Origin: Streptacidiphilus rugosus AM-16 | GTDB taxonomy: Bacteria > Actinomycetota > Actinomycetes > Streptomycetales > Streptomycetaceae | Direction: 5' to 3' | Assembly: GCF_000744655.1 (NCBI RefSeq) | Contig: NZ_JQMJ01000004.1 | Location: 2,790,001-2,854,000 of the forward strand | DNA length: 64,000 bases | In this document: in pieces, positions 1-7,374 of the stretch | Layout of the letters: every line of letters starts with the position of its first letter | Position numbering within the stretch: position 1 is the first letter of the stretch | Position numbers and translations under genes: made by a program | The notes under the pieces: generated by a model | What the model was told of the DNA's origin: nothing | The model's database searches: none | The model's input: the letters and a program-made list of their open reading frames with translations, nothing else

Positions 1-198
1 GGCGAAGCGCAGCGCCGTGAAGAGCAGCGGCGGGCAGTGCGCCAGGCCCGCGTCGATCGCGACAAAGTTCACGCCCCAGATCGCGGCGACGAGAACGGCG
101 AGGCAGACGTGGCGAGCACCGAGGCCCGCGGACGTCGAGCCCGTCGAGCTCATGGAACCCGTCGAGGCCGTGAAGGGCGTGGGGTGCGTGGAGGTCAT
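1..198 (-). CDS. EamA/DMT family transporter, N-terminal part only
   Basis: The first 66 codons of a gene that runs off the left edge. From ATG at 198 the product has a Thr/Ser-rich N-terminus and then a hydrophobic first helix of the type LAVLVAAIWGVNFVAI, followed by PPLLFTALRF. This is typical of the first transmembrane segments of EamA (drug/metabolite transporter) permeases. A second ATG at 153 is a possible start that would drop the Ser/Thr leader. In streptomycetes such permeases often sit next to a LysR regulator. Here a LysR gene lies about 1 kb away, with a protease gene in between. Substrate cannot be told. Confidence 0.8.
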   Translation of the reverse strand, partial: MTSTHPTPFTASTGSMSSTGSTSAGLGARHVCLAVLVAAIWGVNFVAIDAGLAHCPPLLFTALRFA

Positions 199-257
199 GC
201 CCCGAGAATCGCCGCCGCCGTCTGTTCAGCACTAGCAAATAGTTCTTGATGGATCAC

Positions 258-272
258 TTCAGCAGTGCTGAA
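258..272. promoter_or_regulatory. Perfect palindrome, probable LysR-type operator
   Basis: TTCAGCAGTGCTGAA is a perfect 15-bp dyad with 7-bp arms and contains the T-N11-A core of LysR-type sites. It lies 60 bp upstream of the EamA start (198) and 57 bp upstream of the protease start (329). A half-site-like TTCAGCACT occurs at 225-233. It could serve the LysR regulator at 1250; that link is inference. Confidence 0.55.
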
Positions 273-328
273 TCGTAGGCCCCGACGGGCCGTCACCCAC
301 TTGCCGACCGGGCTGGCATCCGCCCCTG

Positions 329-1114
329 ATGTCGCAAAAGATACGGTTCATGACGCTTCGTTCGTTGACTGCGCTCGGTGCGCTGCTGGCCTGCATACTC
401 GCCGCAACCCCCCAGAGCCGGGTCGCGGCGGCCGGAGCGCCGGAGTCGACCCCGTTCGGCGGCGCGTCCCGGATCGGCGCCATCTTCGGCGCCTCGGCAG
501 GCCGACCGGACCACCACTTCTGCAGCGGCGCCGTCGTCGACAGCCCCAGCCACGACATCGTCGTCACCGCCGCCCACTGCGTCATCGGCCCCGGCACCGG
601 CCGGGCCCGCGGCGGCCTGACCTTCGTCCCCGGCTACCACGACGGCCTGCGCCCCTTCGGCACCTGGTCGGTGGCGACCGTGGTCGCCGGCGCGGCGTGG
701 ACGACGCGGGGCAGCACCGACGACGACGTCGCCTTCCTGATCCTGCGGCCCGACGCCGCCGGTCACCGGATCCAGGACGCCACGGGCGCGGAGGCGCTCG
801 CCTTCAATCCGGCCACGGGCACCCGGGCTGTCACCGTCGGCTATCCGAGCCGCACCGAACGACCGGTGTTCTGCGCGTCCACACTGCGCGCCTTCCGGGC
901 CCACCAACTGGAGTTCGACTGCCCCGGACTGCCCGGCGGCACCAGCGGTGGCCCGATGCTGGCCGGTGTGGACGCCGCGGCTCGCGGCCGCGGCGCGGTC
1001 GTGGGCGTCATCGGCGGCTACGAGGGGGGCGGCGACACGGACGACGTCTCCTACACCTCCTACTTCGGCCCCGCCATCGCCGCCGTCTACCGCGCCGCCC
1101 TGGCCCACGGCTGA
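329..1114 (+). CDS. Secreted trypsin-like serine protease (S1 family)
   Basis: 261 aa. The N-terminus (RFMTLRSLTALGALLACILA, then an Ala-rich stretch) is a Sec signal peptide. The mature part carries the chymotrypsin-fold triad: His in VVTAAHC (about residue 87), Asp in DDDVAFLIL (about residue 133) and Ser in GGTSGGP (about residue 209). This points to a secreted endopeptidase of the streptomycete trypsin-like group, comparatively short and without an obvious binding module. ATG at 350 is an alternative start that keeps the signal peptide. The gene stands alone between the EamA and LysR genes. Substrate is unknown. Confidence 0.85.
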   Translation: MSQKIRFMTLRSLTALGALLACILAATPQSRVAAAGAPESTPFGGASRIGAIFGASAGRPDHHFCSGAVVDSPSHDIVVTAAHCVIGPGTGRARGGLTFVPGYHDGLRPFGTWSVATVVAGAAWTTRGSTDDDVAFLILRPDAAGHRIQDATGAEALAFNPATGTRAVTVGYPSRTERPVFCASTLRAFRAHQLEFDCPGLPGGTSGGPMLAGVDAAARGRGAVVGVIGGYEGGGDTDDVSYTSYFGPAIAAVYRAALAHG

Positions 1115-1249
1115 GCGCCGGGGCTCCGCGGCGAGTCCTCGTGGCAGGTCCCCGTGGTGGGGCTCCGCAGCGGGGCGGCGGAACGGGGCCTTCATCCGGA
1201 CGCCCCGGCCTCCGGCCCGGGGCGTCCGGAGAGGCCTAAGCTGCCTCGC

Positions 1250-2188
1250 ATGATGGATCTGGGACGACTCCGCGCGCTGCACGCCGTCGCCGTGCACGGC
1301 TCCGTCGGTCGGGCGGCCGCGGCGCTCGGCTACACGCCGTCCGCCGTCTCCCAGCAGATCAGCAAGCTGGAACGGGAGACCAGAACGGCGCTCCTGGAGA
1401 AGCGCGGCCGAGGCGTCGTGCTCACCGACGCCGCCCGGGAGCTGGTGGAGACCGCCCAGGCGGTGCTCACGCTGGTCGAGCAGGCGGAGGTCGGCCTGGA
1501 GGCCCGACGGGGGCAGGTGTCGGGGCGGCTCTTCCTCGCGGCCTTCGCGACCGCCGCCCGCGGGCTGCTCCCGCCCGTCCTCGCCGACCTCGCCGGCCGC
1601 TACCCGGAGCTCGAACTGCGGGTGCTGGAGAGCGATCCCTATCTGATGGCCGAGCTCGTCAGCCGCGGCGAGGTCGATCTCGCGGTCGTGCAGGACTGGT
1701 CGAACACCCGGCTTCCCACCCCCGAGGGCGTCACCCGCCGACCGCTCGGCGTGGACGCCGTCGACGCCGTGCTCCCGGCAGACCATCCCCTTGCCGGGCG
1801 CGAGCTGCTGAGCGTCGAGGACCTGCGCGGGCAGCAGTGGGTCAACACCCCGCCGGGGACCATCTGCCACGACTGGCTGATCCAGACCCTGCGCGAGGCC
1901 GGCGAGGAGCCGGACATCCGCTTCCAGGCGACCGAGTTCGACACCCAGATCGCACTGATCGGGGCCGGACTCTGCATCGGCCTGGTGCCCCGGCTCGGCC
2001 GGGCGCCGCTGTCGCCCGGCGTCGTCGCCCGGCCGATCACCCCGGAGCCGACGCGCCGCGTCTCGGTGCTCTGGCGCGAGCAGGCCTCGCGCCGGCCCGC
2101 GATCGCCGCCGCGCTGGAGGCGCTGCGGCGCCACTGGCCCGAGCGGTCCGCCGCGCCGGAGCCGACGATCGTCGCGCAGCGCGCGTAG
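1250..2188 (+). CDS. LysR family transcriptional regulator
   Basis: 312 aa from tandem ATG codons (1250, 1253). The N-terminal winged helix-turn-helix (GRAAAALGYTPSAVSQQISK, residues about 22-41) is followed by a linker helix and a LysR substrate-binding domain to the C-terminus (FLAAFATAARGLLPPVL onwards). Length matches the family. It most likely controls a nearby permease. The EamA gene at the left edge is the natural partner, but an unrelated protease gene lies between them. The gene converges on the ZIP transporter gene with a short hairpin between the two stops. Confidence 0.88.
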   Translation: MMDLGRLRALHAVAVHGSVGRAAAALGYTPSAVSQQISKLERETRTALLEKRGRGVVLTDAARELVETAQAVLTLVEQAEVGLEARRGQVSGRLFLAAFATAARGLLPPVLADLAGRYPELELRVLESDPYLMAELVSRGEVDLAVVQDWSNTRLPTPEGVTRRPLGVDAVDAVLPADHPLAGRELLSVEDLRGQQWVNTPPGTICHDWLIQTLREAGEEPDIRFQATEFDTQIALIGAGLCIGLVPRLGRAPLSPGVVARPITPEPTRRVSVLWREQASRRPAIAAALEALRRHWPERSAAPEPTIVAQRA

Positions 2189-2193
2189 GCCGA

Positions 2194-2213
2194 CCGGTCG
2201 ACGGGTCGACCGG
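2194..2213. terminator. Short hairpin between convergent genes
   Basis: An 8-bp stem CCGGTCGA/TCGACCGG with a 4-base loop sits between the converging stops of the LysR and ZIP genes. It has no T-run, as is usual in these genomes. A bidirectional terminator is the simplest reading. Confidence 0.4.
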
Positions 2214-2221
2214 CGCGGTCG

Positions 2222-3004
2222 TCAGCCGTTGGCCAGCCCGATGACCAGCCACATGAAGGCCGTTCCCGCGACGGTGCAGAGCAGCGTCGAGCGGGAGGGG
2301 TGCGGGCTGTGCGCCTCCGGCAGGATGTCGGAGGTCGCCAGGTACATCAGGAAACCGCCGAAGAATCCCAGGTAGAGCCCGACCACGTGCTCCGGGATGG
2401 TGAACAGCAGGGTGATCGCGGCACCGGCCACCGGGGCGATCGCGTCGAGCGCCAGCAGCGTCAGGGCCCGTCGGCGGTCGTTCCCGTACAGGCGGGTGAT
2501 CGTGTAGGTGTTGTAGCCGTCGGCGAAGTCGTGCGCGAGCACCGCGACCGCGATCACCGCACCGAAGGTGTTGCCGACCTGGAAGGCCGCGCCGATCGCG
2601 AAACCGTCCATCACGCTGTGCACGCACAGACCGGACGCGGCGGCGATGCCGAGCTTCTGGCTCCGCCCGTTGGCCTGGAGCGCCGCGGCCGCCCCGTGCG
2701 AGTGGCCGGCGCCGTGCTCGTGCGCGGCGTACTCACCCTCGTGGGCCCGGTGGATCGCGACGGAGCGCTCGGCGATGTGCAGCACCAGGAAGCCGACCAC
2801 GAACATCAGCAGCGCCTGCGGCACTCCCCAGAGCTTCTGACCTGCGGCGTCGACGGCCTCAGGCAGCAGGTCGAAGGCGACGACACCGAGCATCAGCCCT
2901 GCGGCCAGCCCGAGCAGGAGATGCCTGCGATCGCCGAACTTTCCGGCGGCCAGTCCGCCGAGCAGGGTCATCACGAAGGCCCCAGCGGCCACCAGTACCG
3001 GCAT
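2222..3004 (-). CDS. ZIP family divalent metal (zinc) transporter
   Basis: 260 aa with about eight hydrophobic segments. A His-rich cytoplasmic loop (HEHGAGHSHG, about residues 94-103) separates the two halves. The metal-site helices are recognisable: HSVMDGFAIG in TM4 and AHDFADGYN in TM5, versions of the HSxxDG and HExPxE-type signatures. ATG at 3004 is chosen because the membrane part begins directly (MPVLVAAGAFVMTLLGG) and the in-frame upstream region is not protein-like. An AT-rich metalloregulator-like site lies just upstream, which suits zinc-dependent control. Confidence 0.85.
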   Translation of the reverse strand: MPVLVAAGAFVMTLLGGLAAGKFGDRRHLLLGLAAGLMLGVVAFDLLPEAVDAAGQKLWGVPQALLMFVVGFLVLHIAERSVAIHRAHEGEYAAHEHGAGHSHGAAAALQANGRSQKLGIAAASGLCVHSVMDGFAIGAAFQVGNTFGAVIAVAVLAHDFADGYNTYTITRLYGNDRRRALTLLALDAIAPVAGAAITLLFTIPEHVVGLYLGFFGGFLMYLATSDILPEAHSPHPSRSTLLCTVAGTAFMWLVIGLANG

Positions 3005-3038
3005 CAACGCACTCGCATTCTCATCGCAACCACCAGGC

Positions 3039-3065
3039 GGTAATGATAATGCTTGCCGATAATCG
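3039..3065. promoter_or_regulatory. AT-rich element upstream of ZIP gene, possible Zur/Fur-family site
   Basis: GGTAATGATAATGC followed by GATAATCG stands out as an A/T island 35-61 bp upstream of the ZIP start. It resembles Fur-superfamily (Zur) boxes, which are built on ATGATAAT-like half-sites. The match to the streptomycete Zur consensus is only partial. Confidence 0.35.
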
Positions 3066-3139
3066 CGCCGACATGCCCTCGGTCGAGGGCGCTGAGCAGC
3101 GCCGGGACGGGTTCGTATCCGTCCCCCGCCGGAAAGGCC

Positions 3140-3176
3140 GAGAGCGGCGGCGCCCTGCCCAGTCGCCGCCGCTCTC
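3140..3176. terminator. Strong hairpin in a divergent intergenic region
   Basis: A perfect 13-bp stem, GAGAGCGGCGGCG with CGCCGCCGCTCTC, around an 11-base loop. It lies between two genes that diverge (ZIP at 3004 and lipoprotein at 3397), where no transcript would be expected to end. It may insulate the two promoters or be left from a lost gene. Confidence 0.45.
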
Positions 3177-3396
3177 GTTGCGGGCCCACCCTCGGCGCCC
3201 TGTGCTCCATCCTCCCTGACGCCTCGTCCGACCGCGCGCCGACTGCACGCCGACTGCGCCGCACGGGTGGGCACAGGGTGGGCACAGACCCGGCGCGCGC
3301 AGGAATCACGCACGCCCCCAACACACCCTTACCGCTCGCCTGCGGGCTGCGTAGGCTGTGCCGCAGCAAGCGCCGCATTGGGGGATGGGGGCTGCG

Positions 3397-4191
3397 ATGC
3401 TCGTCCTTGGAGGGGTCCGCGCAGAGCAGGTGAGCCCAGGCCGAAGAGCTCTTGTCATGGGCGCGGCCAGCGCGGTCCTCGCGGTCTCCCTGCTGCCGGG
3501 CCTCGCCGGCTGCCATGTGGCGGTGTCCGCGGATCACGCCGGTGGCCGCGGGTCGGGCGCCGGCACCGTCACGGTGATCCCCGCCACTCCATCCGCCACG
3601 ACGAGCCCGAATCCCGGCACTCCGGCGGCCACGGCCACGACCGGTGGGCCGGCATCGAGTCACGCCGCCGCTCCGAGATCCGCCCCGTCGAGAGTCCCGC
3701 TCCCGGTCGGTTCCTGCGTCGGACCGGCGGCCCAGCACTACCCCGGGGTCTCGTGCTCCGCCGCGAACGCGCTCGCACGCGTGATCGCGCGCCGGACGGC
3801 GGCCGCGACGGGCGCAGCGGCGGCCTGCCCTCCCGGCACGGACTTCAGCCTCGCCGTCAGCGTGCGCAGCGCGGGAAGCCCGACCGACCAACCCTCCGGC
3901 AAGGCCTGCCTGCGCCGCCTCCACGCCCCGCACCCCGGCGACCCCGGCGGCGGCGCGGGCGACTGGCTGCTACCGGGCGACTGCCTCGTCGAGGCCACCG
4001 GCGGCCTGCTGCACGCCACCCCGTGCACCACCGACGGCACCGCCGACCACCGCCCACGCTTCCGGATCACCGCCCTGGCCTCCTCCCCCTCCGCCTGCCC
4101 ACCGACCACCCAGGCGACGATCCAACTCCACAACCCCGGCCACCCCACCCAGTTCGGCTGCCTCGTCCCGACGACCGGCACGCCCGACTGA
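3397..4191 (+). CDS. Putative Tat-type lipoprotein of unknown function
   Basis: 264 aa. A twin arginine (PGRRALVMGA) precedes a hydrophobic stretch that ends in the lipobox LAGC (mature Cys at about residue 40), so an exported lipoprotein is likely. The next 60 residues are a Thr/Pro/Ala-rich low-complexity linker. The C-terminal half has seven or eight cysteines (SCVGPAAQHYPGVSC, AACPPG, KACLRR, GDCLVE, TPCTTDG, SACPP, GCLVP), suggesting a disulfide-stabilised domain. Starts at 3385 and 3397 are both possible; a purine-rich GGGGGATGGGG precedes the second. No known domain recognised. Confidence 0.6.
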   Translation: MLVLGGVRAEQVSPGRRALVMGAASAVLAVSLLPGLAGCHVAVSADHAGGRGSGAGTVTVIPATPSATTSPNPGTPAATATTGGPASSHAAAPRSAPSRVPLPVGSCVGPAAQHYPGVSCSAANALARVIARRTAAATGAAAACPPGTDFSLAVSVRSAGSPTDQPSGKACLRRLHAPHPGDPGGGAGDWLLPGDCLVEATGGLLHATPCTTDGTADHRPRFRITALASSPSACPPTTQATIQLHNPGHPTQFGCLVPTTGTPD

Positions 4192-4488
4192 CCCCGCACA
4201 CCCGGAGCCGCACCGGCGCCGCGAAGGCCGTCGCGCCCGCCCGCCACCGAGCCCGGTCGGCATCGGCGCGCGCCCGCCCCACCGGCACTGGAGCATCCCG
4301 ACCCGCGTGGCCCCGTGGCAGCGCTCGCAGGCCCGAGCCTGGTCCGGTCCGACGCGGGTCGACCGTGGGTCAGCCGCGCCCCGTCGGGCGCGCGAGGGTG
4401 GCCCGCAGGCGGGGCGAGCCGCCCTGGGTGGTGGGTCCAGCGCGCAGGCGCGTCCGTCGGCGCGGACGGCTGCGGAACGGGACGGGGC

Positions 4489-4935
4489 TCAGCGTTCGGC
4501 GGTCTCGGAGTAGACCTGCCAGAGGGAGGGCGCGCCGTCCGTCGCCCAGGCGAGGCCGACCGCGGTCACGTCCAGTTCCCTGCCCGTGGCGAGGCGGACG
4601 TACGGGCGGCCGTCGGAGAGCAGCTCCCAGCCCGCGCCGGGGAGGGAGGAGAGGATCACCGTGCCGAGGTAGAGCCCGACGTCGTGACCGAGTTCGGTCG
4701 CCTCCTGCGGGTCCTCCTCCCGCCAGACCGGGGGGAGTTGGTCGAGCGCCGCGAGCGACTCCGGCGTGTCGTCCAGCTCCAGGCCCGCGTCGGCCGCACG
4801 GCCCCGCAGCAACGCGCACTCGCCGAGCATCTCCGCGAGGCTGCCGGGGTCGTCCACGCCCCCCGGGTAGAGCGCCGCCTTCGCCTGCGCGGCATCCTGC
4901 CGCGGCCGCCACCGATCCATGAAAGGGAACCCCAT
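4489..4935 (-). CDS. DUF6278-type conserved hypothetical protein
   Basis: 148 aa. The pattern MGFPFMDRWR near the start, then LAEMLGECALLRGRA, LELDDTPESLAALDQLPP, GLYLGTVI and GRPYVRLATGRELDV, matches a family common in Streptomyces (DUF6278 from memory). It is a soluble, acidic, single-domain protein with no catalytic motif visible. It is transcribed on its own, and the region on its far side (4192-4488) holds no gene I can support. Function unknown. Confidence 0.75.
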   Translation of the reverse strand: MGFPFMDRWRPRQDAAQAKAALYPGGVDDPGSLAEMLGECALLRGRAADAGLELDDTPESLAALDQLPPVWREEDPQEATELGHDVGLYLGTVILSSLPGAGWELLSDGRPYVRLATGRELDVTAVGLAWATDGAPSLWQVYSETAER

Positions 4936-5031
4936 GGGTCAAGGGTGACACCCAATCGCGTGGCGGCAAGTCATGTTCTACCCTTCGGCACGACGCGTCG
5001 CAGACCCCTGCCCCGCCGCCGGGCCAGGGCC

Positions 5032-6402
5032 CTAGCCGCCCAGCTCCGCACCCAGGTGTTCCCGGATCAGCGCGCGCAGTTCGCCGCCGTCGATCAGCCG
5101 CAGGCCGGGGCGTTCCGCGGCGGCGATCACGGCTTCCGGGTGGAAGCTGCCGGTCGTGGCCCAGATCGCGGCGGCCGCCGTCTCCTCCGCCATCACCTCG
5201 GCGACGTTCTGCACCGCCTCCGCGCTCACCACCGCGGGGCGGCGGGCCACACAGACCACGTGCGGCTCCTCGGCGAAGAGGTCTCCGTCGCCGTGGGCGA
5301 CCGCGAGCAGGCCGTCGCGCCCGAGCAGCCTCGCGTCCCAGTCCGGCAGACCCATCGCCGCGAAGAGCTCCGACGCCAGGTCGGCGAACTCACCGGGCGA
5401 GAGCTCCTCCGGCATCGGGGCCATCGCGCCGCCCACCGCGAAGGGCGTCACCGGCGCCGGGCCGTAGGGGTCCGCGGTGATCCGGCAGGGCAGCTCACGC
5501 AGCCGAGCGACGGCATCCTGATGGTCCGTCGGCAGCAGGGTGCGCGCGTACAGGTCCGCCCGGCGCGCATCGACGCTGAGCAGTGCGGACTCCCCCTCCT
5601 CGGCGGTGACGACGCGCCCGTTCAGGACCACGCCGTCGAGATGCGACTCGGTGTCCGCGGCGAGCAGCGCGTCCAGCGCGCGCAGGGCCAGGCGCGCGAC
5701 GAGCAGCAGGTAGCGCGCGACGCAGTCCTCGCGCGGGCGCGGAACGGGCTCGACGCCCCCCTGCGACTCCTCCGCCGCGACACGGAAGGCCAGCGCCGGG
5801 GGGACGACGCCGACGCCTGGGAGCACCAGGTCGACGACGGCGGTGCGGGTCAGCGGCCGGTAGGCCACCCGCGCGGGCACTTCGAGGCCCGGCAGCCTTC
5901 CTGCCGCGGCCAGCGCGCGCTCCAGCACCGACTCGACGGCGACCGGCTCGCCCTCCTCGTAGGCGCGCCGGTAGTCGACCAGCCGCTCGTTGTAGGCCCG
6001 GACGGCCTGCGCCCGCTCCTGCTCCTCGCGCTCGTAGTCGAGCCTGACCTCCTCCGCCCGGTCGCGCAGCACCCGCTCCTGCTCGCGGTACTCCCGCAGC
6101 GCCCGCTGGTGGTCGAGCCTGGCCGAGGCGAGACGCTGCTGGTAGCCGGCGTCGAGGAGCGGGTTCGTGGAACGGCCGGGCAGCGCCTGCCCCGGGTCGG
6201 GCGCGTAGTCCGTCCAGCGCGGCGGCTCGGAGACCGCCGCCGGAGGCAGCGGGCGCGGCACGTACTCACGGCGCAGCGCGTCGAAGTCGACGGCCGGGGA
6301 GGGCTCCGCGGCCAAGGCCAGCAACTCGTCCAGGCGACGCTCCGCGCTCTCGGCCACCTCGGTGTACTGCTGCGCCAGAATCGCCCGCCGACGCCCCGTC
6401 AC
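5032..6402 (-). CDS. Mrr-like restriction-endonuclease-fold protein with degenerate active site
   Basis: 456 aa. Residues about 70-180 form a charged coiled coil (REYREQERVLRDRAEEVRLD and onward). The C-terminal 110 residues align by eye with the Mrr_cat fold: SPGEFADLASELFAAMG, GRDGLLAVAHGDGD, VVCVARRP, AEAVQNVAEVMAEE, AIWATTGSF, RLIDGGEL. In active Mrr proteins the third element reads QxK; here it is V-x-R, and the GDGGxD element is disturbed. Nuclease activity is therefore doubtful. GTG at 6402 is preferred because GGAGGGGAAAGCGAA lies directly before it; an earlier in-frame GTG at 6477 has no ribosome binding site. It may be a DNA-binding or sensor relative of Mrr. Confidence 0.65.
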   Translation of the reverse strand: MTGRRRAILAQQYTEVAESAERRLDELLALAAEPSPAVDFDALRREYVPRPLPPAAVSEPPRWTDYAPDPGQALPGRSTNPLLDAGYQQRLASARLDHQRALREYREQERVLRDRAEEVRLDYEREEQERAQAVRAYNERLVDYRRAYEEGEPVAVESVLERALAAAGRLPGLEVPARVAYRPLTRTAVVDLVLPGVGVVPPALAFRVAAEESQGGVEPVPRPREDCVARYLLLVARLALRALDALLAADTESHLDGVVLNGRVVTAEEGESALLSVDARRADLYARTLLPTDHQDAVARLRELPCRITADPYGPAPVTPFAVGGAMAPMPEELSPGEFADLASELFAAMGLPDWDARLLGRDGLLAVAHGDGDLFAEEPHVVCVARRPAVVSAEAVQNVAEVMAEETAAAAIWATTGSFHPEAVIAAAERPGLRLIDGGELRALIREHLGAELGG

Positions 6403-6520
6403 TTCGCTTTCCCCTCCGCCATGCCGCTCGCGCCACAAGGGGCCAAGCATCTCATCAGCCAGCGCGTCCATCTGCACAATCAGCCGGAACGGGTGCGCCA
6501 GGGAACGTTCACCGTGCTTC

Positions 6521-6600
6521 CGCGCCGCGTCCCGAGGTTCCGCCCCGCTTCCCGGAGTTCCGCCGTGCTTCCCGGAGTTCCGCCGTGCTTCCCGGAGTTC
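6521..6600. repeat. Four 20-bp tandem repeats
   Basis: Unit CGCCGTGCTTCCCGGAGTTC. Two adjacent copies are identical (6561-6600), a third differs slightly (6541-6560) and a fourth is degenerate (6521-6540). They lie in the 5' region of the Mrr-like gene and just beyond the 3' end of the ArsR-type regulator. Confidence 0.85.
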
Positions 6601-6636
6601 TGCGTCCGGCCTGCCGGGTTCTCCCCGGCCCCGGCG

Positions 6637-7278
6637 TCACTCCTCGGGGCTGTACAGCGCCACCATCACGTGCACCGGAACGCCCTCGGGGTCGGCGGGC
6701 TCGGCGTTGACCTCGTCGATGAGCTGCTTGAACCGCGCATGGAAGACCGCCGCACGCTCCGCGGGCATCCGCAGGTCGCCGACCATCACCGCCGGACGGC
6801 GCTCGGGGTCGGTGGCGGCCAAATCCACCGCGCCCGAGCGCAGGGCCACTTCGAAGCCCCGCACGAAGCCGGTCACCGCGGAACCCACCACGCCGACGAC
6901 GGCGTTGCGCTGGTCGTCGCCCTGCTCGCCCCCGGGCGTGGTGGCGAGGAAGTCGCGACTCAGCTCGACGGTGCGCTGCGCGCTGACGTAGCGCTGCTCG
7001 ACGATCCCGGAGACCACCCTGGTCTCGGCGACCTTGATCAGCCGAGCCTCCTCGAGGTGTTTGAGGTGGCGGTAGAGCTTGGTCTGCGGCTCGGCCAGTG
7101 CGCCGGCCAGCTCCTTGGCGGTCCACGCGCGCGGCTCGCCCACCGAGTCCATCATCACCCGCAGGATGCTCAGCCGGAGCGGGTCGGAGAGCGCCTTGAG
7201 CGTCTCCACGTCGTCGACCCTGCGCACATCGTCGATCTGCGCGCCCGCGTCCATGGCTGCGTCCTTCACCTCGTCCAT
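6637..7278 (-). CDS. ArsR-type winged-helix transcriptional regulator
   Basis: 213 aa. The N-terminal winged helix is clear: DVETLKALSDPLRLSILRVM, WTAKELAGALAEPQTKLYRH and LKHLEEARLIKVAETR (residues about 24-90). It belongs to the helix_turn_helix_20 branch of ArsR-like proteins. The C-terminal 110 residues form an uncharacterised sensory or dimerisation part. ATG 7278 follows GATGGGGGC. The gene is divergent from an MFS exporter with a perfect inverted repeat in the 96-bp gap, so it probably represses that exporter and itself. Confidence 0.85.
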   Translation of the reverse strand: MDEVKDAAMDAGAQIDDVRRVDDVETLKALSDPLRLSILRVMMDSVGEPRAWTAKELAGALAEPQTKLYRHLKHLEEARLIKVAETRVVSGIVEQRYVSAQRTVELSRDFLATTPGGEQGDDQRNAVVGVVGSAVTGFVRGFEVALRSGAVDLAATDPERRPAVMVGDLRMPAERAAVFHARFKQLIDEVNAEPADPEGVPVHVMVALYSPEE

Positions 7279-7313
7279 GCCCCCATCTTGCCAGGCGCTC
7301 ACCAGTGCGCAAT

Positions 7314-7333
7314 CATTCACGTAGCAGTGAATG
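7314..7333. promoter_or_regulatory. Inverted-repeat operator between regulator and MFS exporter
   Basis: CATTCAC and GTGAATG form perfect 7-bp arms around GTAGCA. The dyad lies 36 bp from the regulator start and 42 bp from the MFS start, a position suited to repression of both promoters. Confidence 0.65.
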
Positions 7334-7374
7334 TCAATTCTTTCGAGAACGTTTACGCATTGGGGGAGCCTGCC

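Noticed and set aside
293-2134. Long minus-strand open frame (613 codons) opposite the protease and LysR genes
   Set aside because: Its product is Arg/Gly/Ala-rich with no domain, and it is antisense to two clear genes; it is a G+C-bias shadow.
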